NCBI GenBank assembly: GCA_017591395.1
Contig: WEDG01002894.1
Location: 276,929 to 340,928, forward strand
Direction: 5' to 3'
DNA: 64,000 nt
DNA from: Schistocephalus solidus
Lineage: Eukaryota > Platyhelminthes > Cestoda > Diphyllobothriidea > Diphyllobothriidae
Shown: piece by piece, positions 21,664-33,879 of the stretch
How positions within the stretch are numbered: the first letter of the stretch is position 1
Layout: every line of letters starts with the position of its first letter
Notes under the pieces: generated by a model
What the model saw: the letters and a program-made list of their open reading frames with translations, nothing else
Told to the model about the DNA's origin: nothing
Databases searched by the model: none
Made by a program: the position numbers and the translations under genes

Positions 21664-21836
21664 TCAACGAGCCCGTGGCTCAATGCTTCGAGAGTTCAAC
21701 TTCTGATCAACAGCTCGTGGGTCCGATCCTCGGGTGGAACACCACCTGGGGTTGGGTATGACTGGCTGACGACGGCTAATAAGCCAAAAATGGTCATTCC
21801 AGTCTCCCTTGTCTTTGTTGGCAAAGTTCATTTGCC
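21664..21836 (+). repeat. Hammerhead SINE inserted in LINE-4
   Basis: The A box lies in GAGCCCGTGGCTCAATGC and the B-box position reads GGGTCCGATCCTCG. The hammerhead region at 21,760-21,804 keeps stem I fully Watson-Crick (GACTGG with CCAGTC) and has CTGACGA as the first core, which is a permitted variant. The second core reads AAAA instead of GAAA, so cleavage should be lost. The copy stops after TTGTCTTTGTTGG, without the second half of the array unit. Confidence 0.8.
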
Positions 21837-21899
21837 TATAATAATAACCGTTGTGCGGCTTCTTGCGGGGTTCGATAATGAGACTTAAGGCAGAAAGGG

Positions 21900-21946
21900 A
21901 TGAGTGAGTTCCGTTGGCGATCGGTGATCGTTCGTCAACGAAAAAA
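21900..21946 (+). repeat. Direct repeat flanking the inserted SINE, right copy
   Basis: Partner of 21,590-21,640. This copy keeps continuity with the LINE-4 coding sequence on its right, so it is the more likely original. Confidence 0.6.
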
Positions 21947-23800
21947 ATGTTCGATTTTATTCAGAAGCTTGCCACTTACCTCTGCTTAGCTGAGTTTGTA
22001 AAAGGGACGCTGGTGGGACGCACTGTCCACGGCCTTCTTGTAGTCGAGTTTGACTGCGTGCATTGCATTTCCTCTATCTATTACTCTCGTTCGTTATTCC
22101 AGACAGTAGAGCAGATTCGCCAAGTAGGACCTGTCTTCTCGGATTTCATGCAGGAAATCGGAAAGTAGATTATTTTGTTCTAGGAAGTGCATCGTTGCTT
22201 GTTAAAATATTGCCTCAATACCTTTACAGAGAATGCGTGTGAGGCTGACTTGTCAGCATTTGCTTTTAGAGACCCGACTTCCACCCTTATACAGCGGTGT
22301 AACCCATGCCGATTTCAAATGTTCTGGCAGATATCCGGGACCATAGGATGTCTGGGAAAAAAATGAGAGCATTTTTGCCAATTTTAAATCATAGTCGGTA
22401 TCTCATCGGGACCTGTCGATTTTGATTGCTTTAGCACCAGCTGATCTGCTAGGATAATGGCTTCGGTGAACTAAATGGTTTCAATTATGAAAAGGTAACG
22501 CCTTCGGAAATCGAGTTGTACTCGTGACTTTTAAAGTTGATGATGCCAACCCGTCGTCAGACGACATGAACAATTATGGCGACTTCTACGAAGTCACACT
22601 TCGAAGGGTTGAATCCGATTTTCTTAGCGAAAAGAGACCTGAGAAATTCTGAGAGAGGGTTGACTTACGCTCTATCTCCTTGTTGGCATTGCCTTCGACT
22701 GTCGTCAGTTGGGTTAAAGGGATTCCTGCTTCGCATGCTGTGTCTGATATAACCGTAAAATACCTTCGGATTCCCTGCGGTACGGTTCGATAGGACCAGT
22801 TCGAATTCCTTTCGCGCTTTGATAATAAGCCCCTTTACATAATTTCTCTGAATATTCTACAATCTTATAGATGTGAGACTCCTGACAGTAAGACATTTCT
22901 TCCATAGTCTCCGCCTCTTGTTTAATTTAAGTTTAAAAGTTTACGTCAGCCAATGGGTCTCTTTTTCAACCTCTTTCTTTGAAGCTGACGTGTTTTCGAT
23001 TAGCCTGAGCAGCGTTTCTCTGAACCCTTTACAGTCCATGATTGGGCTTTCGCAGAATGCAGGGTCACATTCAATGCGTGTAATGCAAACGGTCATTTAG
23101 TCGAAATCACCACGCTAAATATCTCAACTTACTCTCCTAGGTCTCCCGGGCATTAAAAGAGGTAGTATTCTCATAATGGGACGACGTGGTTACTTTGAAC
23201 AAGGGGAGGTAGACAAAAAACTTCATCAGTTCTCTCCTGCGGGTTTCGTGAAGGCAAGGACAAGGCAACTGGATTTTTGGTTTGCAAGCCCTCTAGTTGA
23301 AAACACGACGTATTGAGAGAGAAATAAATTGAGAATAATGTGCAGGACGTGATCATAGAAAGTTAGTTCTTAGCTACGTGTCTTGGCTCCAGCTCATGTG
23401 AGCACCTTAAAGTCAATCATGGTCAAAATAGCCAGCCATGTTGCCAACATTTCCAGCCCCTCCAGCAGATGAGCATCCTCAGCGGGATCTCCACTCGGTG
23501 GTTGGTAGACTGTCCGGGCTTTGGTGAACCCGGTGCTTTACTAGTCAGGCAGATTGACTCGGAAGTAAAGGCAATTTATCAGTTCTTTTTTTCTGCAACT
23601 GTAGTACATGCTTTACGCCCTAGCTTTTCTAGTCTTAGCAATTGGTATCCAGGCAGGGTCAACTCACGGTCGCCCGAATGTTGAGACAGCCAGATTTATC
23701 TCACTGAGGTTACGGCTGAAGATCAATCGTAGAAGAGGATCTTTAGATAGTAAAGCTTTGATAAAACGCTACGTTCATTGGTTAACATAAAGTTAAGTTT

Positions 23801-25638
23801 GGGATTAACGTGAGCTGTGGTTTCAAGTGGCTGGAAAGTTCGTCTAATATCTTGGGTGTGTGGTCATTCGGATTGGACTCGTCCAGTGGGGGAGCGGTGG
23901 GTACTGAGCCTCTTTCTCTGTTCTAGGACTAGTAGGTGCCGATCCCGCCTCTCAAATAGCCGGTAGTCTGGATGATAAAAACGTCTTGTTTTGAGCCTTT
24001 TAGGTTAAAGCGCCTGTGGAGAATGAGCCCGAAATGGTTCTTTCTGGACGAATTGTTTCTGGATGACTGTCTGCCTGTTCTCCTAGCCTGAAAGCTTTTA
24101 ACATTTCAATTGTCTCGGTGGACTCCAAAACACTGGGTGTCCCACAACTCACTACACAGATCATTTTTCCTATTTCTTATCAGGTTTCATTCAGAGAGGC
24201 GTGAAGTCACCAACATCTGACAGCTTCGGCTTTGTAGTTTCGCAAACACGTCAATTTATTGTCCATTGCTTTTCAGTTGGCGTTGGAACAGTATTACAAT
24301 ATTGACGCTTAGCAAGAGGTTTTTCAGCTCATGACTGTAGTTTATCACGAGTTGGAGAGATTTTATTGGCATGAGGCTACTTCAACACGTAAAACAATTA
24401 AAGTCTCCATGGCAAATTTCTTAAAACAGGATCCGTTCTTGACAAACCCCCAGTTAAATACCTGTTACTGCCAACACTGATGACAAAACCGAACTCCAGA
24501 AACAGGCCCTCGTGCAAAGCCATCGACCGGGAATCTGGAGGGTTGTAAAGGAATTTGAAAGCGCAAAAACATGATCCATGGGGTTGATAAGAAGAGTGCT
24601 ATAGCTCTAACCGTACCGACTTCAGGTTTTTCAAACGCATCAAGCGGATGATTACGATGCTCGTGTGGAACTGTGAATCACTTCTCTGTCATTCCTAAAA
24701 TTACCTCCAACTCTTAGCGAACCAAACAACTGTCACGTTTTGGGACAAACAAGCCTAGCAAAACAATTTTAGTGCATAAATGAGACTCTGGGTCATTTTT
24801 ATTTCGCGATGCACCCAGTAAACTGCCCACCCATGCTGGGTAAAAGTAAATGGAGATGTTCCGGGAAGTTGAAATTCCACAACTTCAGATAAAAATTGAC
24901 CTTGCTAATGCATGTCTTCAACAAGACGTGATGGCCGCTCACTATTGTCGGTTATTTAAAGATTTTCTGAGCACTAAGTTCCCTGACTGATCAATCAGTC
25001 CCCTGACCTCACACGCTGTAACGTTTTCCTCTGCGGCTACAGTAAAAGCAAAGTTCATTCCAATAGACACCTTGCTCTGGCCCACTGCCTGCAGCTAGGT
25101 CGGATACAAGATGCAGCAACCTCAGGGAGGCCTGCGTCCGGAGGTGACGGAAGGTTTCAAAATGGATGTTCTCATTTGAAGTTAAATTGATTGTTTATAA
25201 GGCTTTGCACCTTGAGGGCTAGTCCAGCAAATAAATCTAAAATTATTCTTTTAGTGAGGATAAAAGTATGGGGAAGCTTAGTTTTTCGTGATGTTTTGGA
25301 AACCCTATATTAGTAACTAGACCTTTTTTCCACGTTAGGTTGGCACTAGATTCAGAGAGCCCCTGAATTATTGGACACTGTTCTTCAGCGACTACATTTT
25401 TATTTTCTACTGTGATGTCATTTCCTAAGGGATATGACGCTCGGTCGGTATTTTCCAGTGGTAGAGAACATATGCTTTTTTGCTGTTTCTTTATATTTGA
25501 CTCTCGTTTTGATGGACTTTAAAGAAACCTATGGAACAGATAACTGTGAGTAAAAATATGTGGGTCTGATGGTTGACCCAATACCAGGGCCCATGCTGCG
25601 TCCGTCTAACTGAAAATGCCTCTGCAAATCACTAAGGG
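23801..25638. other. Probable decayed ORF1 of LINE-4, then unannotated DNA
   Basis: Minus-strand text at 23,880-24,100 is broken but has the Pro/Ser/Thr-rich look of CR1 ORF1 regions. From about 24,200 to 25,638 I see no frame, repeat or splice pair that I can support. Confidence 0.3.
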
Positions 25639-25971
25639 ATGGATGGATGGGACAGTACTCGAAGTTACGGCTTCGGATGCTGCCAAAACATCATTCGAAA
25701 GCAGCTGCCTATTTCCGTTCGCATTTTCATCACTGCATTTCTTGCTTTCTTGCGTTTCCTGGTTTTCCTGCTGCCCGCTTTCGTCTTAGTTTCCACAGTG
25801 TGTTCTGGGGATGTTTTAACTGGTACAACAAGCATCTATGACGTGAATTTTGTCAGAGGTCCACTCTCCCAACTTCTAACTACTCCTACATTATTTAAAT
25901 TCGTATCTTCAACTGTATCTAAGCCGCATTGTTATAGAGTTTTCATATTTTCTGTCTCATTCTCAAGTTGA
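25639..25971 (+). CDS. Candidate small membrane protein, 110 aa, unrecognised
   Basis: The frame has two adjacent ATGs; the first gives MDGWDSTRSYGFGCC. Residues about 27-55 (IRIF..TAFLAFLRFLVFLLPAFVLV) form one strong hydrophobic, membrane-spanning segment, followed by STVCSGD and a polar part with PLSQLLTTPTLFKF. A second weakly hydrophobic segment ends the frame. No family is recognised, and the frame could be an exon or a chance reading. The minus strand is also partly open past 25,932. Confidence 0.25.
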   Translation: MDGWDSTRSYGFGCCQNIIRKQLPISVRIFITAFLAFLRFLVFLLPAFVLVSTVCSGDVLTGTTSIYDVNFVRGPLSQLLTTPTLFKFVSSTVSKPHCYRVFIFSVSFSS

Positions 25972-26600
25972 TTAGTCCTTACTGCTAAAATCTGACACCC
26001 ACCAAAAATCCTCTCTGTATGTAAAACATTTGCCCAACCTAGGAGAATTTTAATAGTGAATGTCGCAGTTGTGCAGTGGTCGAGGGAATAAGGTTTACCG
26101 TTACCCAAGTTACGGCAGAGCTCAACACTTTTCAGTGAAGAGATTCTATTGGCTACCTCCCAAGCCACTGCATCCAGTGGAACGTCATAGTTCGAAAACA
26201 CATCTGATTTTACTTGATGAGAAATATGCGCTGAGTTTCGTGGGGCCAGCGTCTCTAGAGTCCAGGGTCTCTCCTTTCCAAGACCCAATTTCACTTTGTG
26301 GCCCAGGCAATTTACTGGCACTGACATTGAGCAAAAGTGTCTGGCAGAGAAAAAGCCACCTGTCAACGCGTGCCGCACATTTCCTGGTGGATTTCACGAC
26401 GCACAGGTTTTACACTCAAAGGGGGTGGGTTGCTTGGATTTCACATGGGTGATGTGCTATTAAGCAAGAGTTAAAGAACACGCTTCCAATAAACATGAGA
26501 TATGCCTTCTCCCTGAGTATGGGTGACGTTGCACATGTTTGTGTGTGATTTAAAGGCCAGCAGGACGATGTGTGGGAGTGATAGGGGTGGTGGTGATTTT
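25972..26600. other. Overlapping opposite frames, not resolved
   Basis: Plus-strand 26,060-26,452 and minus-strand 25,932-26,378 are both open for more than 120 codons, so at most one can be coding. The plus-strand text starts with GTGCAGTGGTCGAGGGAATA, which is faintly tRNA D-arm-like, and may be another repeat. I cannot choose. Confidence 0.3.
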
Positions 26601-26968
26601 TTATCTGTGATGTCTTACCTTAGGCTTTCCTGGAGAAACATAAAGTCTGCTAGGTCCGTGCGGTGACCGAATGTGCACTGGTAGTGCGGGTCGTTGAGCA
26701 GAGGGCGGGTATATATTAGTGCACCTGGCACTGGTTTGTCGTTCCCAGTGCGATGAATTTGCAGGAGACTGACTAGACCGATATGTGATGTGCATATACG
26801 CTGGCAGTTTGGGTAGAATAGGTTTGTAGCTGTTCTGTTGGTGGCAGTCGCGATGCTGCAACTGAGAGTGACGCTGGTAAAGAGGAGTTGGTAGTACTGA
26901 AGATGGGGAGTTGCTGGATGTGTGAGGTTGTTTCCACATTTAGACATTGAGTAGAACACTAATGTCAT
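26601..26968 (-). pseudogene. Second isolated C2H2 zinc-finger retroelement tail
   Basis: The minus-strand frame of 117 residues contains PNCQRICTSHIGLVSLLQIH, a finger with its first Cys replaced by Tyr. It is followed by RTGNDKPVPGALIYTR (the usual inter-finger spacer) and HYQCTFGHRTDLADFM, a decayed second finger, ending ESLR and a stop. The order and spacer match the tail at 12.65-13.09 kb. No reverse transcriptase lies immediately upstream on the minus strand. Confidence 0.7.
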
Positions 26969-27229
26969 GAATGCTTATGTAGCCCAATACGCCCATGTGG
27001 TGATTGTGTGGAGTGTTTAAGCAGTTGAGGTGAGTAGGCCGAGGCGTTGTGTAAAAATACGATCTCAATGACCATAAGTTATAATTCAGTTTAAATCAGT
27101 ATATATAAGGGAGATAGGCAGAGCCTTTGAAACCCTTATTTACTGATAGACTTTAAAAAAATTCATATGTAAGATGGTGATGTGGATTAAAGTATACTGA
27201 TCATTGATTTCGCAACGCACTCAGTCAGA
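26969..27229. other. No feature recognised
   Basis: AT-rich gap between the zinc-finger tail and the end of LINE-3. Confidence 0.35.
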
Positions 27230-27996
27230 ACAACCAAAGAAGCAGTTGGCCTGCACTTCAAGTTGGGCGAAGGTCGTCTTTAGTTTGTGTTGGTGATCTC
27301 GGAGATTTGTAGTTTGCCAATTCAAAAAATTAGCCATTTTTAAGTGCACAGTCAACTCCTCTGACAAGTTTGAATACCAAGATCAAATTCCCTTTGTATT
27401 GCCTATAAGAGAGTGGAAACATTTTAAGTCTTTCTAGTTGCCCTCATGGGGTAGGCACTCTAATGCACTGAATAGTTTCGTCACCCTCCGTTGACCTTTC
27501 TCCAATGGAGTGTAGTCTTGCTTTGTCTAGGGGCGCCACGTCTGAACGCAATATTCAAACACCGGCCGGACAAATGCTCAAAGGATGCGATCAAAACGCT
27601 CTTCGTTAAAATTAAAGAAGGATCTCCTGGTCACTCCCAAGGTAGACATAACCTCCTTGCTATCTTGGCACAGTGTAACGATGGTTTGAGAGTGAGTGTT
27701 CTCCACACATTTAAGTCATTTAAGATCGTTTACTTGCTTGAGTTGGTGACTGCCGATAAATTACTTATATTCAAAACTCATCACCCATCTGTAATTAAAT
27801 CGTAATCCGATGACTTGGATTTTTTAAAATACAGATTCAGTAGCCACTCATCACACCTCTTTTGCAAGCAATCCCAGTTATTTTTGTCGTTCCGCACATC
27901 CTTCGGCTTTTCCATCGAAGTGATTAACTTTCGATTGTCATTGAAATTGACCTTCCCACATGTCAGACAAGCAAGGCAGTCGTTCACGTATATCAT
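27230..27996 (-). mobile_element. LINE-3, 3' part: end of the reverse transcriptase
   Basis: The minus strand begins at IYVNDCLACLTCGKVNF (27,996 downward), then DCLQKRCDEWLLNLYF. It continues in other frames through RPVFEYCVQTWRP and RLKMFPLSYRQYKGNLILVF to near 27,230. This is exactly the text expected after VLGSILFL, where the other half of the element breaks off at about 35,640. The two parts are therefore one old copy split by later insertions. Confidence 0.75.
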
Positions 27997-28020
27997 TCAA
28001 TTCAATTCAATTCAATTTAT
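27997..28020 (-). repeat. Short tandem repeat tail of LINE-1
   Basis: On the minus strand the element ends in about four units of ATTGA after AATAA. Short tandem repeats at the 3' end are usual for CR1/L2-type LINEs. Confidence 0.75.
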
Positions 28021-30575
28021 TGAGGGAAATAGGCATGGGCCTTTGAGTACTCTATTTTTTTAACGTAAAATTAAGTGCGGTATACAGAGAAGCCATGCGG
28101 GTTGCAAAGGTACAAAAGACGGGCATTAAATATGACAAGTGGCGTACGACTCTCGAGGGTTAAGATAAATTCCTCATCGCTCAGGCTCGTTTTGGAACAT
28201 AAAACTGTCAAGGTTCCTTTTAAAGCTTTCCAGCGATGGTGACATCACAACGTCTTCAGGGAGGGCATTCCATGGTTTAACCACTCTGACAGATAAGGAG
28301 AACTTGCGCACATCCAGTCTTTGCATGCTAGACACGCAGTTTTAATGGGTCATATCGGAAATGGGTCGTGGTGGCAAATTCAAAGAAGTCCGAGAATTCC
28401 AGGCAACAATCCAATCCCTTCACAATGCGGAATGTCTGCAGGAGATCACCACGCATTTGCCTATAACTCAAAGGGAACAGATAAAGATTCATTAGGCGGG
28501 TTGGATATGGCAAGGATCTTTGACTTCTAACCATTTTGGTGGCTTTCCTCTGTACTCTTTCGAGACAGTTCTGATCTTGAACTGTCCAGGGTTTCCAGGG
28601 TTGCATAGCATATTCCAAATGCGGCCTAGTGAATGTTCCAAAAGTCTTAGCGAAGAGATCATCATCGAAATCCAAAAAGGCTCATCTGATGTCATGCAAC
28701 ACCGAAATTGCGCTCTTCGCCACTTTCGAGCAGTGAGACGATGGTTTTAAGGTGGTGGTCGTCAGCACACCAAGGTCCTTTTGGGTTTCCACGTCTTTTA
28801 AGGCTTCACCGTTGAGAAAGTAACTTCTACTTTCGGCAGATCCAGATGGGTTGTCTAAGCGAAGTATTGTACCCTTATCGACGTTGAACCGCAAAAGCCA
28901 ATGATTCGACCACTCCTCCAACCGAATTAGGTTGATCTGCAGTTTATCTTCGTCAGCAGGGCTCTGGATTACATTCCAGATTTTAATGTCATCGGCAAAC
29001 ATTGCTGCTTCACAGTCCAGATTTCTGACACAATCGTTCACGTATATTAAAAACAGTATTGGCCCTAGTACTGAACACTGAGGAACTCACTCTCGACCGC
29101 AGCAGAACTTGACCTCTCTTGGCCGATGCACACAAACTGGCGCCGACTCACGAGGAAGTTTTCGATCCACTTGAGGAGGTAACCTCTGATTCCAATTCTT
29201 TCTAGCTTGTACAGCAGTCTCTTGTGCGGCACAGTATCAAAGGCCTTTTGAAAGTCAATGAAGGCAATGTGAACCGCGTGTCTATCTTTAAGTGCTTAGA
29301 TCCACCTCTGGAGCGAATACAGCACGTTCATTGTGCATGATCTTCCTTTTCTGAACCCGTGTTGACAGCTTGATAACAAATTTTGAGTCTCTAGGAATTT
29401 CACCAATTCGCTCTTGATGGTCCTTTCCATAATTTTGCCAAGGATGCATGACAAGCTTATGGGCCTGTAGTTTGTCACTGACGCCCGGCTACCAATTTTG
29501 TACAAGGGAGTTATATGTGCCAGCTTCCAATCAAAAGGAAGTGTTCCGGAGTCAAATGACTTTTGGAAGAGCACTGACAGAGGTGTGGAAAGTTCATTGG
29601 CGAGTTCTTTCAGAAGCTTGGGTGTAAGCTCGTCTGGTCCTGGGGATTTCGACATTTTTAGTTCTTTTAATTCCTTTTGGATCAGAAATTCTGAGAATAG
29701 TATGTGGCTATTGCTTGCAGTCGGCGGGTTAGCCGCTGAGGGACGAAGGAACCTTGCCTCGTTTGTGAAGACTGAGCGGTAGAACTGTGAAAAGTACTTG
29801 GCTTTTTCCCTGTTTTCAGAAATTTCAACGCCCACGGCAGTCTTAATGAGCGGTATTTGATGTTTATTCCTTGTACATCTACGGAGGTAACTGTAGACTA
29901 ACTTTTGATTCTGCGTTGCCTTTTGCAGCAAAGTCTTCTCAAATTCTCTTCGCGTTTTAAGAATAAGGCTTCTCATTTTGTTTCTCTGTGTTTTATACTT
30001 ATTGAAATAGTCGACTTGATTAGACTCGCAATATTTTCTCCACAACTTGTGCTTCCTGTTTATTTCTCTTTTTAAGTTGCTGTCTAGCCACCCAGGACGC
30101 TTGCTGTGATGGACACTCGTTAGTGGGCAGTGGTTGTCCATAAGTTGCAGAAGAACATTTCGGAAGGACTCCCAATCTTCGTTCACGGTGCTCGAAAACA
30201 TTAAGGTCCAGTTGATGTCTGTTAAATCTGCTCGCATCTGATGAAAGTTTCCTCGCCAAACGTTACGCCGTTTCCTCTATAGCAGGCGCAACGGAGAATA
30301 AGGAGTAGTCCCACGTAAGCACCACATGATCACTAAGACCGAGCGGAGGCATTGAAATAATCTCGGCAATGCTGCCTGATGTTTTCGTGAAAACCAGGTC
30401 GAGACAGTTAGCCCTTTGTCCTTCACGTGTTCTGGTGGCGAAAGGGATATGTTGTATGAGGAGTGCCTACAAGGTCTTTTGCAGAAAAGCATAATCGAAA
30501 GTCGATTTCGGGTATGATGATTGAACAGTGCTCCAGTTAATTCCTGGTGCGTTGAAGTCACCCATAATCATGACA
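28003..30575 (-). mobile_element. LINE-1: 5'-truncated CR1-like retrotransposon
   Basis: Reading down from 30,575: endonuclease motif VMIMGDFNAPGINWSTVQ, then the linker and the 313-residue finger part at 30,237-29,296 with SPGPDELTPKLL, WKLAHITPLYKIGSR, NYRPISLSCILGK and QHGFRKGRSC. A stop follows; then HIAFIDFQKAFDTVPHKRLL, a frameshift and stop near 29,090, then VPQCSVLGPILFLIYVNDC and AMFADDIKIW (FADD catalytic pair) at 29,041-28,682. The thumb at 28,675-28,328 has RPHLEYAMQPW and FPLSYRQMRGDL. The 3' tail is a pentanucleotide repeat. It is the youngest-looking LINE here but has at least two stops and several frameshifts. Confidence 0.85.
29296..30237 (-). pseudogene. LINE-1 linker and reverse transcriptase fingers, 313 aa
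   Basis: This is the longest open frame in the window. Residues about 1-110 form the basic linker after the endonuclease (RPGWLDSNLKREINRKHKLW is typical). From about residue 195 the reverse transcriptase fingers follow, through the QHGFRKGRSC block at the end. It is closed by TAA directly after LQRWI, and the same frame reopens beyond it with the first catalytic Asp in FIDFQKAFD. This single stop plus a downstream frameshift inactivates it. Confidence 0.85.
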
Positions 30576-31937
30576 TTTTTATTTATTTATTTAGAATTTA
30601 TATTTGGTAAGCACCAGGAAGGCACTGTCTAATCAAACATTAGTAACGAAATAAAGTTATGACAATTTGTGCAGATAAAATGTACAAATACATAACTTGT
30701 CCTGCTATGTCAACAGCTAGCAATGTTTAAAAATTAGTGGTGAACTAGAAATAAATAGGCAGTTAAAAAAACTCCTACCATACAAATGGAGGCAGAGTTC
30801 AATAGGCCTTCATTTTTGAATAGAAGGTAGGAGAAAAAAATTGCTTAGCGAAAAATGGTCAGGTGGTAAGGTAGGGTAGGGTAATACTGAAGTAGCAGTT
30901 CATTATGAGATATTGAAACGTCGAGGTGATTCGTTCTTGATCACTTAGGCATATGAAACAAAATCTCACGAAAATGCGTCAATGAACTTAAGTCCTCAGC
31001 ATCTTAGGATCCATAATTGAATTCTGATGATGGTTAGTATCCAAAGAAACGGTAGCATTTTAGACTGTGGACCACCGAATGTGAACGTCCGAATGACGTC
31101 ATCGTTTGGAGTACTGGTGATATAAGGAGACATCATAGTTCATGGGTGACTCGAGGTAGTGAAAATATAGTTTCAAGAGGGTCACTTAAATTCCCGATGG
31201 TCCTTTCTCCGATTCATGGGGAAAGCTACTGGGAAAAGATGAGGAAAATAAAAGGTTAATAGAATCAGTGTTTAGATAAATGTGCAGTCTTCGCTTGAAT
31301 GCAGATAGACTAGTTAACGACCTAATTTCAATTGGCAAGTTATTCCAAAGAAAAACTATACCTAGAAGCAAAGAAAAGAGAGCGTTTACACGTGGAGGAT
31401 GCAGGGGGAGGTATAATTAATGTAGAATTTCTTCGGTTGTAAGGAAGACTAACGGGGGTAATGACAGAAAGTTTGGGGAGATTTGAGCTATTATTTAGTC
31501 GGAAAAGGAGACAAAAGCCTGCTTCAAGTCTCCCGACCCAAAGAAATTTTAGCTTCATTAGCTGGCATCTTGTTGAGTAGGAAGTAGTTAAAAGAGTCAG
31601 ATATAGGAGTTTTTTGTGAAATGTCTTTGGACATTTTAAATTCTTGAACGGCTATATTTGTTCATTAAACCAAAGAAAGGACAGCAAAATTCAAGAATCG
31701 GAAGTAAAAACATACGATAAAGTCTTAATTTGATTTCAGGGAGGTAGAAATTATAAGAAATAAAGCCGCAAATCTGAGCAGCTTTGGCCGTAATTCTATC
31801 GGCATGAGGCGAAAGATCTAATTTATTGGTGTAGCTTAAGCCCAAGTCCTTGATGGAGGAACATTCAATCAATAGGGCAACCTTCAAAGATAAGAGGTTG
31901 CGGCAGCCTTACAGGCCCAAAACTCATGTAGCGACAC

Positions 31938-32345
31938 TTAGTAGGTGAGAACTCCATTAGCCATGTGGAGCTCCAGGCCGAAAAGAGCGTCTAAGTCTGA
32001 GTAAATTTGTTCTAGGCACCGTTCGGTCGTAGAGTTAGAGAAGGAATACACGCATTTGAGGTCATCAGCATAAATAAAAGATTGAGAATGTTTAACTATC
32101 GATGAAATATCATTTATATACAGTAAGAACAACAAAGGACCTAATACGGTACCTTGAAGGACACCACTAACAATAGGGGTAGCACTTGAGTATGAGGAAC
32201 CTACTAAAAAATTTTTTCGATCATTTAGGTAGGATCTAATAAAGTCAGTAAGGGGACTACGAAATCCTATAGCTTCTAGTTTAGCTAGAAGTCGTTTATG
32301 AGGCACTTTTATCGAATGCCTTACTAAGATCAAAATAGATAACAA
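31938..32345 (-). pseudogene. LINE-2 reverse transcriptase palm, YADD
   Basis: Residues 14-24 read KVPHKRLLAKL; residues 61-80 give GVLQGTVLGPLLFLLYINDI; YADD is at residues 92-95. The upstream catalytic block YFDLSKAFD is present but in another frame, so one base has been gained near 32,310. Confidence 0.85.
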
Positions 32346-32481
32346 CTACAGATAGATGATCATTACGAAGAGAGGTTAGTAGATTTAGAAAAGACATGTG
32401 GCAGGTTTCACAAGAGCGGTCCGGTAAGAAGCCGTGTTGGGTAAAAAGTTGATAATTTGATTGCTTAAGCAAAAAAATCGG

Positions 32482-32862
32482 TTATTTGTTTTGCAATAAG
32501 TTTTCGAAGAGTTTAGCAAGAGAGGGCGTTTTATGAACACCGCGATAGTTATGAATGTCCGAGCGGGAACCAGATTTAAAAACTGGTATTATAATAGAAG
32601 TTTTCCAATAATCGGGGAAGAAACCATTTTCGAGAAATACTGAGAATAACTTGCTTAGTAAAGGTGGAAAACCCCTTAACTGTTTAATAAGTGAGTTTGG
32701 ATCAATTCCAACCGAATGTGAATTTTTTAGGTGAGCTATTTCTTTTTGAATACATGAAGGCGAGAAATTAATAGTTGTTAGAAGCGAATTTGAAAGCAGA
32801 GGAATTGTGTGAGTGGGGCTAGATTCAGTGGTAAAGTGGTTGGCAAAAAACGAATTTAACAA
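32482..32862 (-). pseudogene. LINE-2 reverse transcriptase fingers
   Basis: HSVGIDPNSLIKQL, WKTSIIIPVFKSGSRSDIHN and LAKLFENLL are in the expected order. The frame ends where the palm part continues in another frame. Confidence 0.8.
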
Positions 32863-33512
32863 TTCAGCTTTGCCTAAATCGTCTGTAACAAATTTTTTGT
32901 TACAGTCGAGTAAGGGTGGATTACATTCAGGCGCTTAGCCGATGACCGAACATGGAAGATTTGAGCAACATATTTGGATGAATTGGCATTACTTAGTGCC
33001 CGAGACTCCCTATGCTTATCTCTTGCGAGCCTAATTTTAGATGCTAATTCAAATATTTGTGCAATCCTTAAATGAACTGACAAAGAGCTTTTAGATGAAT
33101 CTTTAAGTTGTTTTCGTAATTTTCTAAGTCTGTTCTGGAGAAAATGCGGAACAGTAGAAGAAGCTGTATTTGAACTAAAAATCTTAAACGGGATTAAAGG
33201 CCTGGATTTTTTCTGTGAGGCTCTGCAATAGCTCACGGAAAACGTTTGGATCGTTAATTGAGAATATGCTATGCCAATCTAGAGTGCTTACGAAATTATT
33301 TATTGTTTCATGGTTTATGTTAGCAAAGTCGAGGTTATTTCATTTAACCTCAGGCTTCGGAAGAAGGGGGACTGGAAAACAACAGTGGACATTAGGTCGA
33401 CTGGAGAAATTTTCTAATTGTTTCAACAAGTGGGTGTCAGCGACTCGGTCTATCCTAGGCGGTCGATAGACAATGAGGACATCCAGAAATGGAGAGCCAA
33501 GAGCCTTGCTGT

Positions 33513-33850
33513 TCAACCATATGGCTTCCGTGCTGCACGCAAACTTGCTCGTCTTTCAGACACTATTAGCACGTCTTTCACATACACAAGTGTTCCACCA
33601 CCCTGTCGGTTTTCTCTGTCCCTCCGATATATTTGGTATCCAGACAATGTTATTTCGCTATCTCGAATACTGCCCGACAGCCAGGTAGCGATTACTGCTA
33701 TCAAATCCGGAGATACTTCGGCAAGGCAAATTTTTAACTCATCAAGTTTTGATAAAAGGCTTTGTGCAATTGTATACAAGCACTTTAATTTTGCGCCAAC
33801 CAAATTTCCTGTTGCGTTTGTCAATTTTATGGGCCTAACTGCGTCTCCTC
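33513..33850 (-). pseudogene. LINE-2 endonuclease N-terminal half
   Basis: LKCLYTIAQSLLSKLDELKI is the start of an APE-type endonuclease. It is followed by PDLIAVIATWLSG (usually ETWL; the catalytic Glu is replaced by Ala), SEITLSGYQIYRRDRENRQG and GGGTLVYVK. A further piece with VYRPPRIDRVADTHLLKQL is in other frames below 33,513. The catalytic GDFN segment is missing. Confidence 0.8.
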
Positions 33851-33879
33851 TAACGTCAAGGTCGTACGCCTTTTTCGTT

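Larger units (their letters stand above)
20367..23800 (-). mobile_element. LINE-4: old CR1-like retrotransposon
   Basis: The element reads on the minus strand from about 23,800 down to 20,367. The endonuclease start is recognisable as TNERSVLSKLYYLKIL (about 23,795-23,740) and YQPPSGDPAEDAHLLEGLEM (about 23,510-23,450). The linker/finger region has QESHIYKIVEYSEKLCKGAY and STGPDEIP (about 22,870-22,400). The palm and thumb end has HWLLSFNVNKNKIWQLD and LHCSKVAKSKLL (about 21,190-20,960) and then a decayed C terminus. Many stops and frameshifts make it inactive. A SINE is inserted at 21.66-21.84 kb. Two local sequence duplications flank that SINE. Confidence 0.75.

Noticed and set aside
25932..26452. 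148-aa minus and 130-aa plus frames
   Set aside because: Mutually overlapping, no recognised motif on either; left unresolved rather than called.
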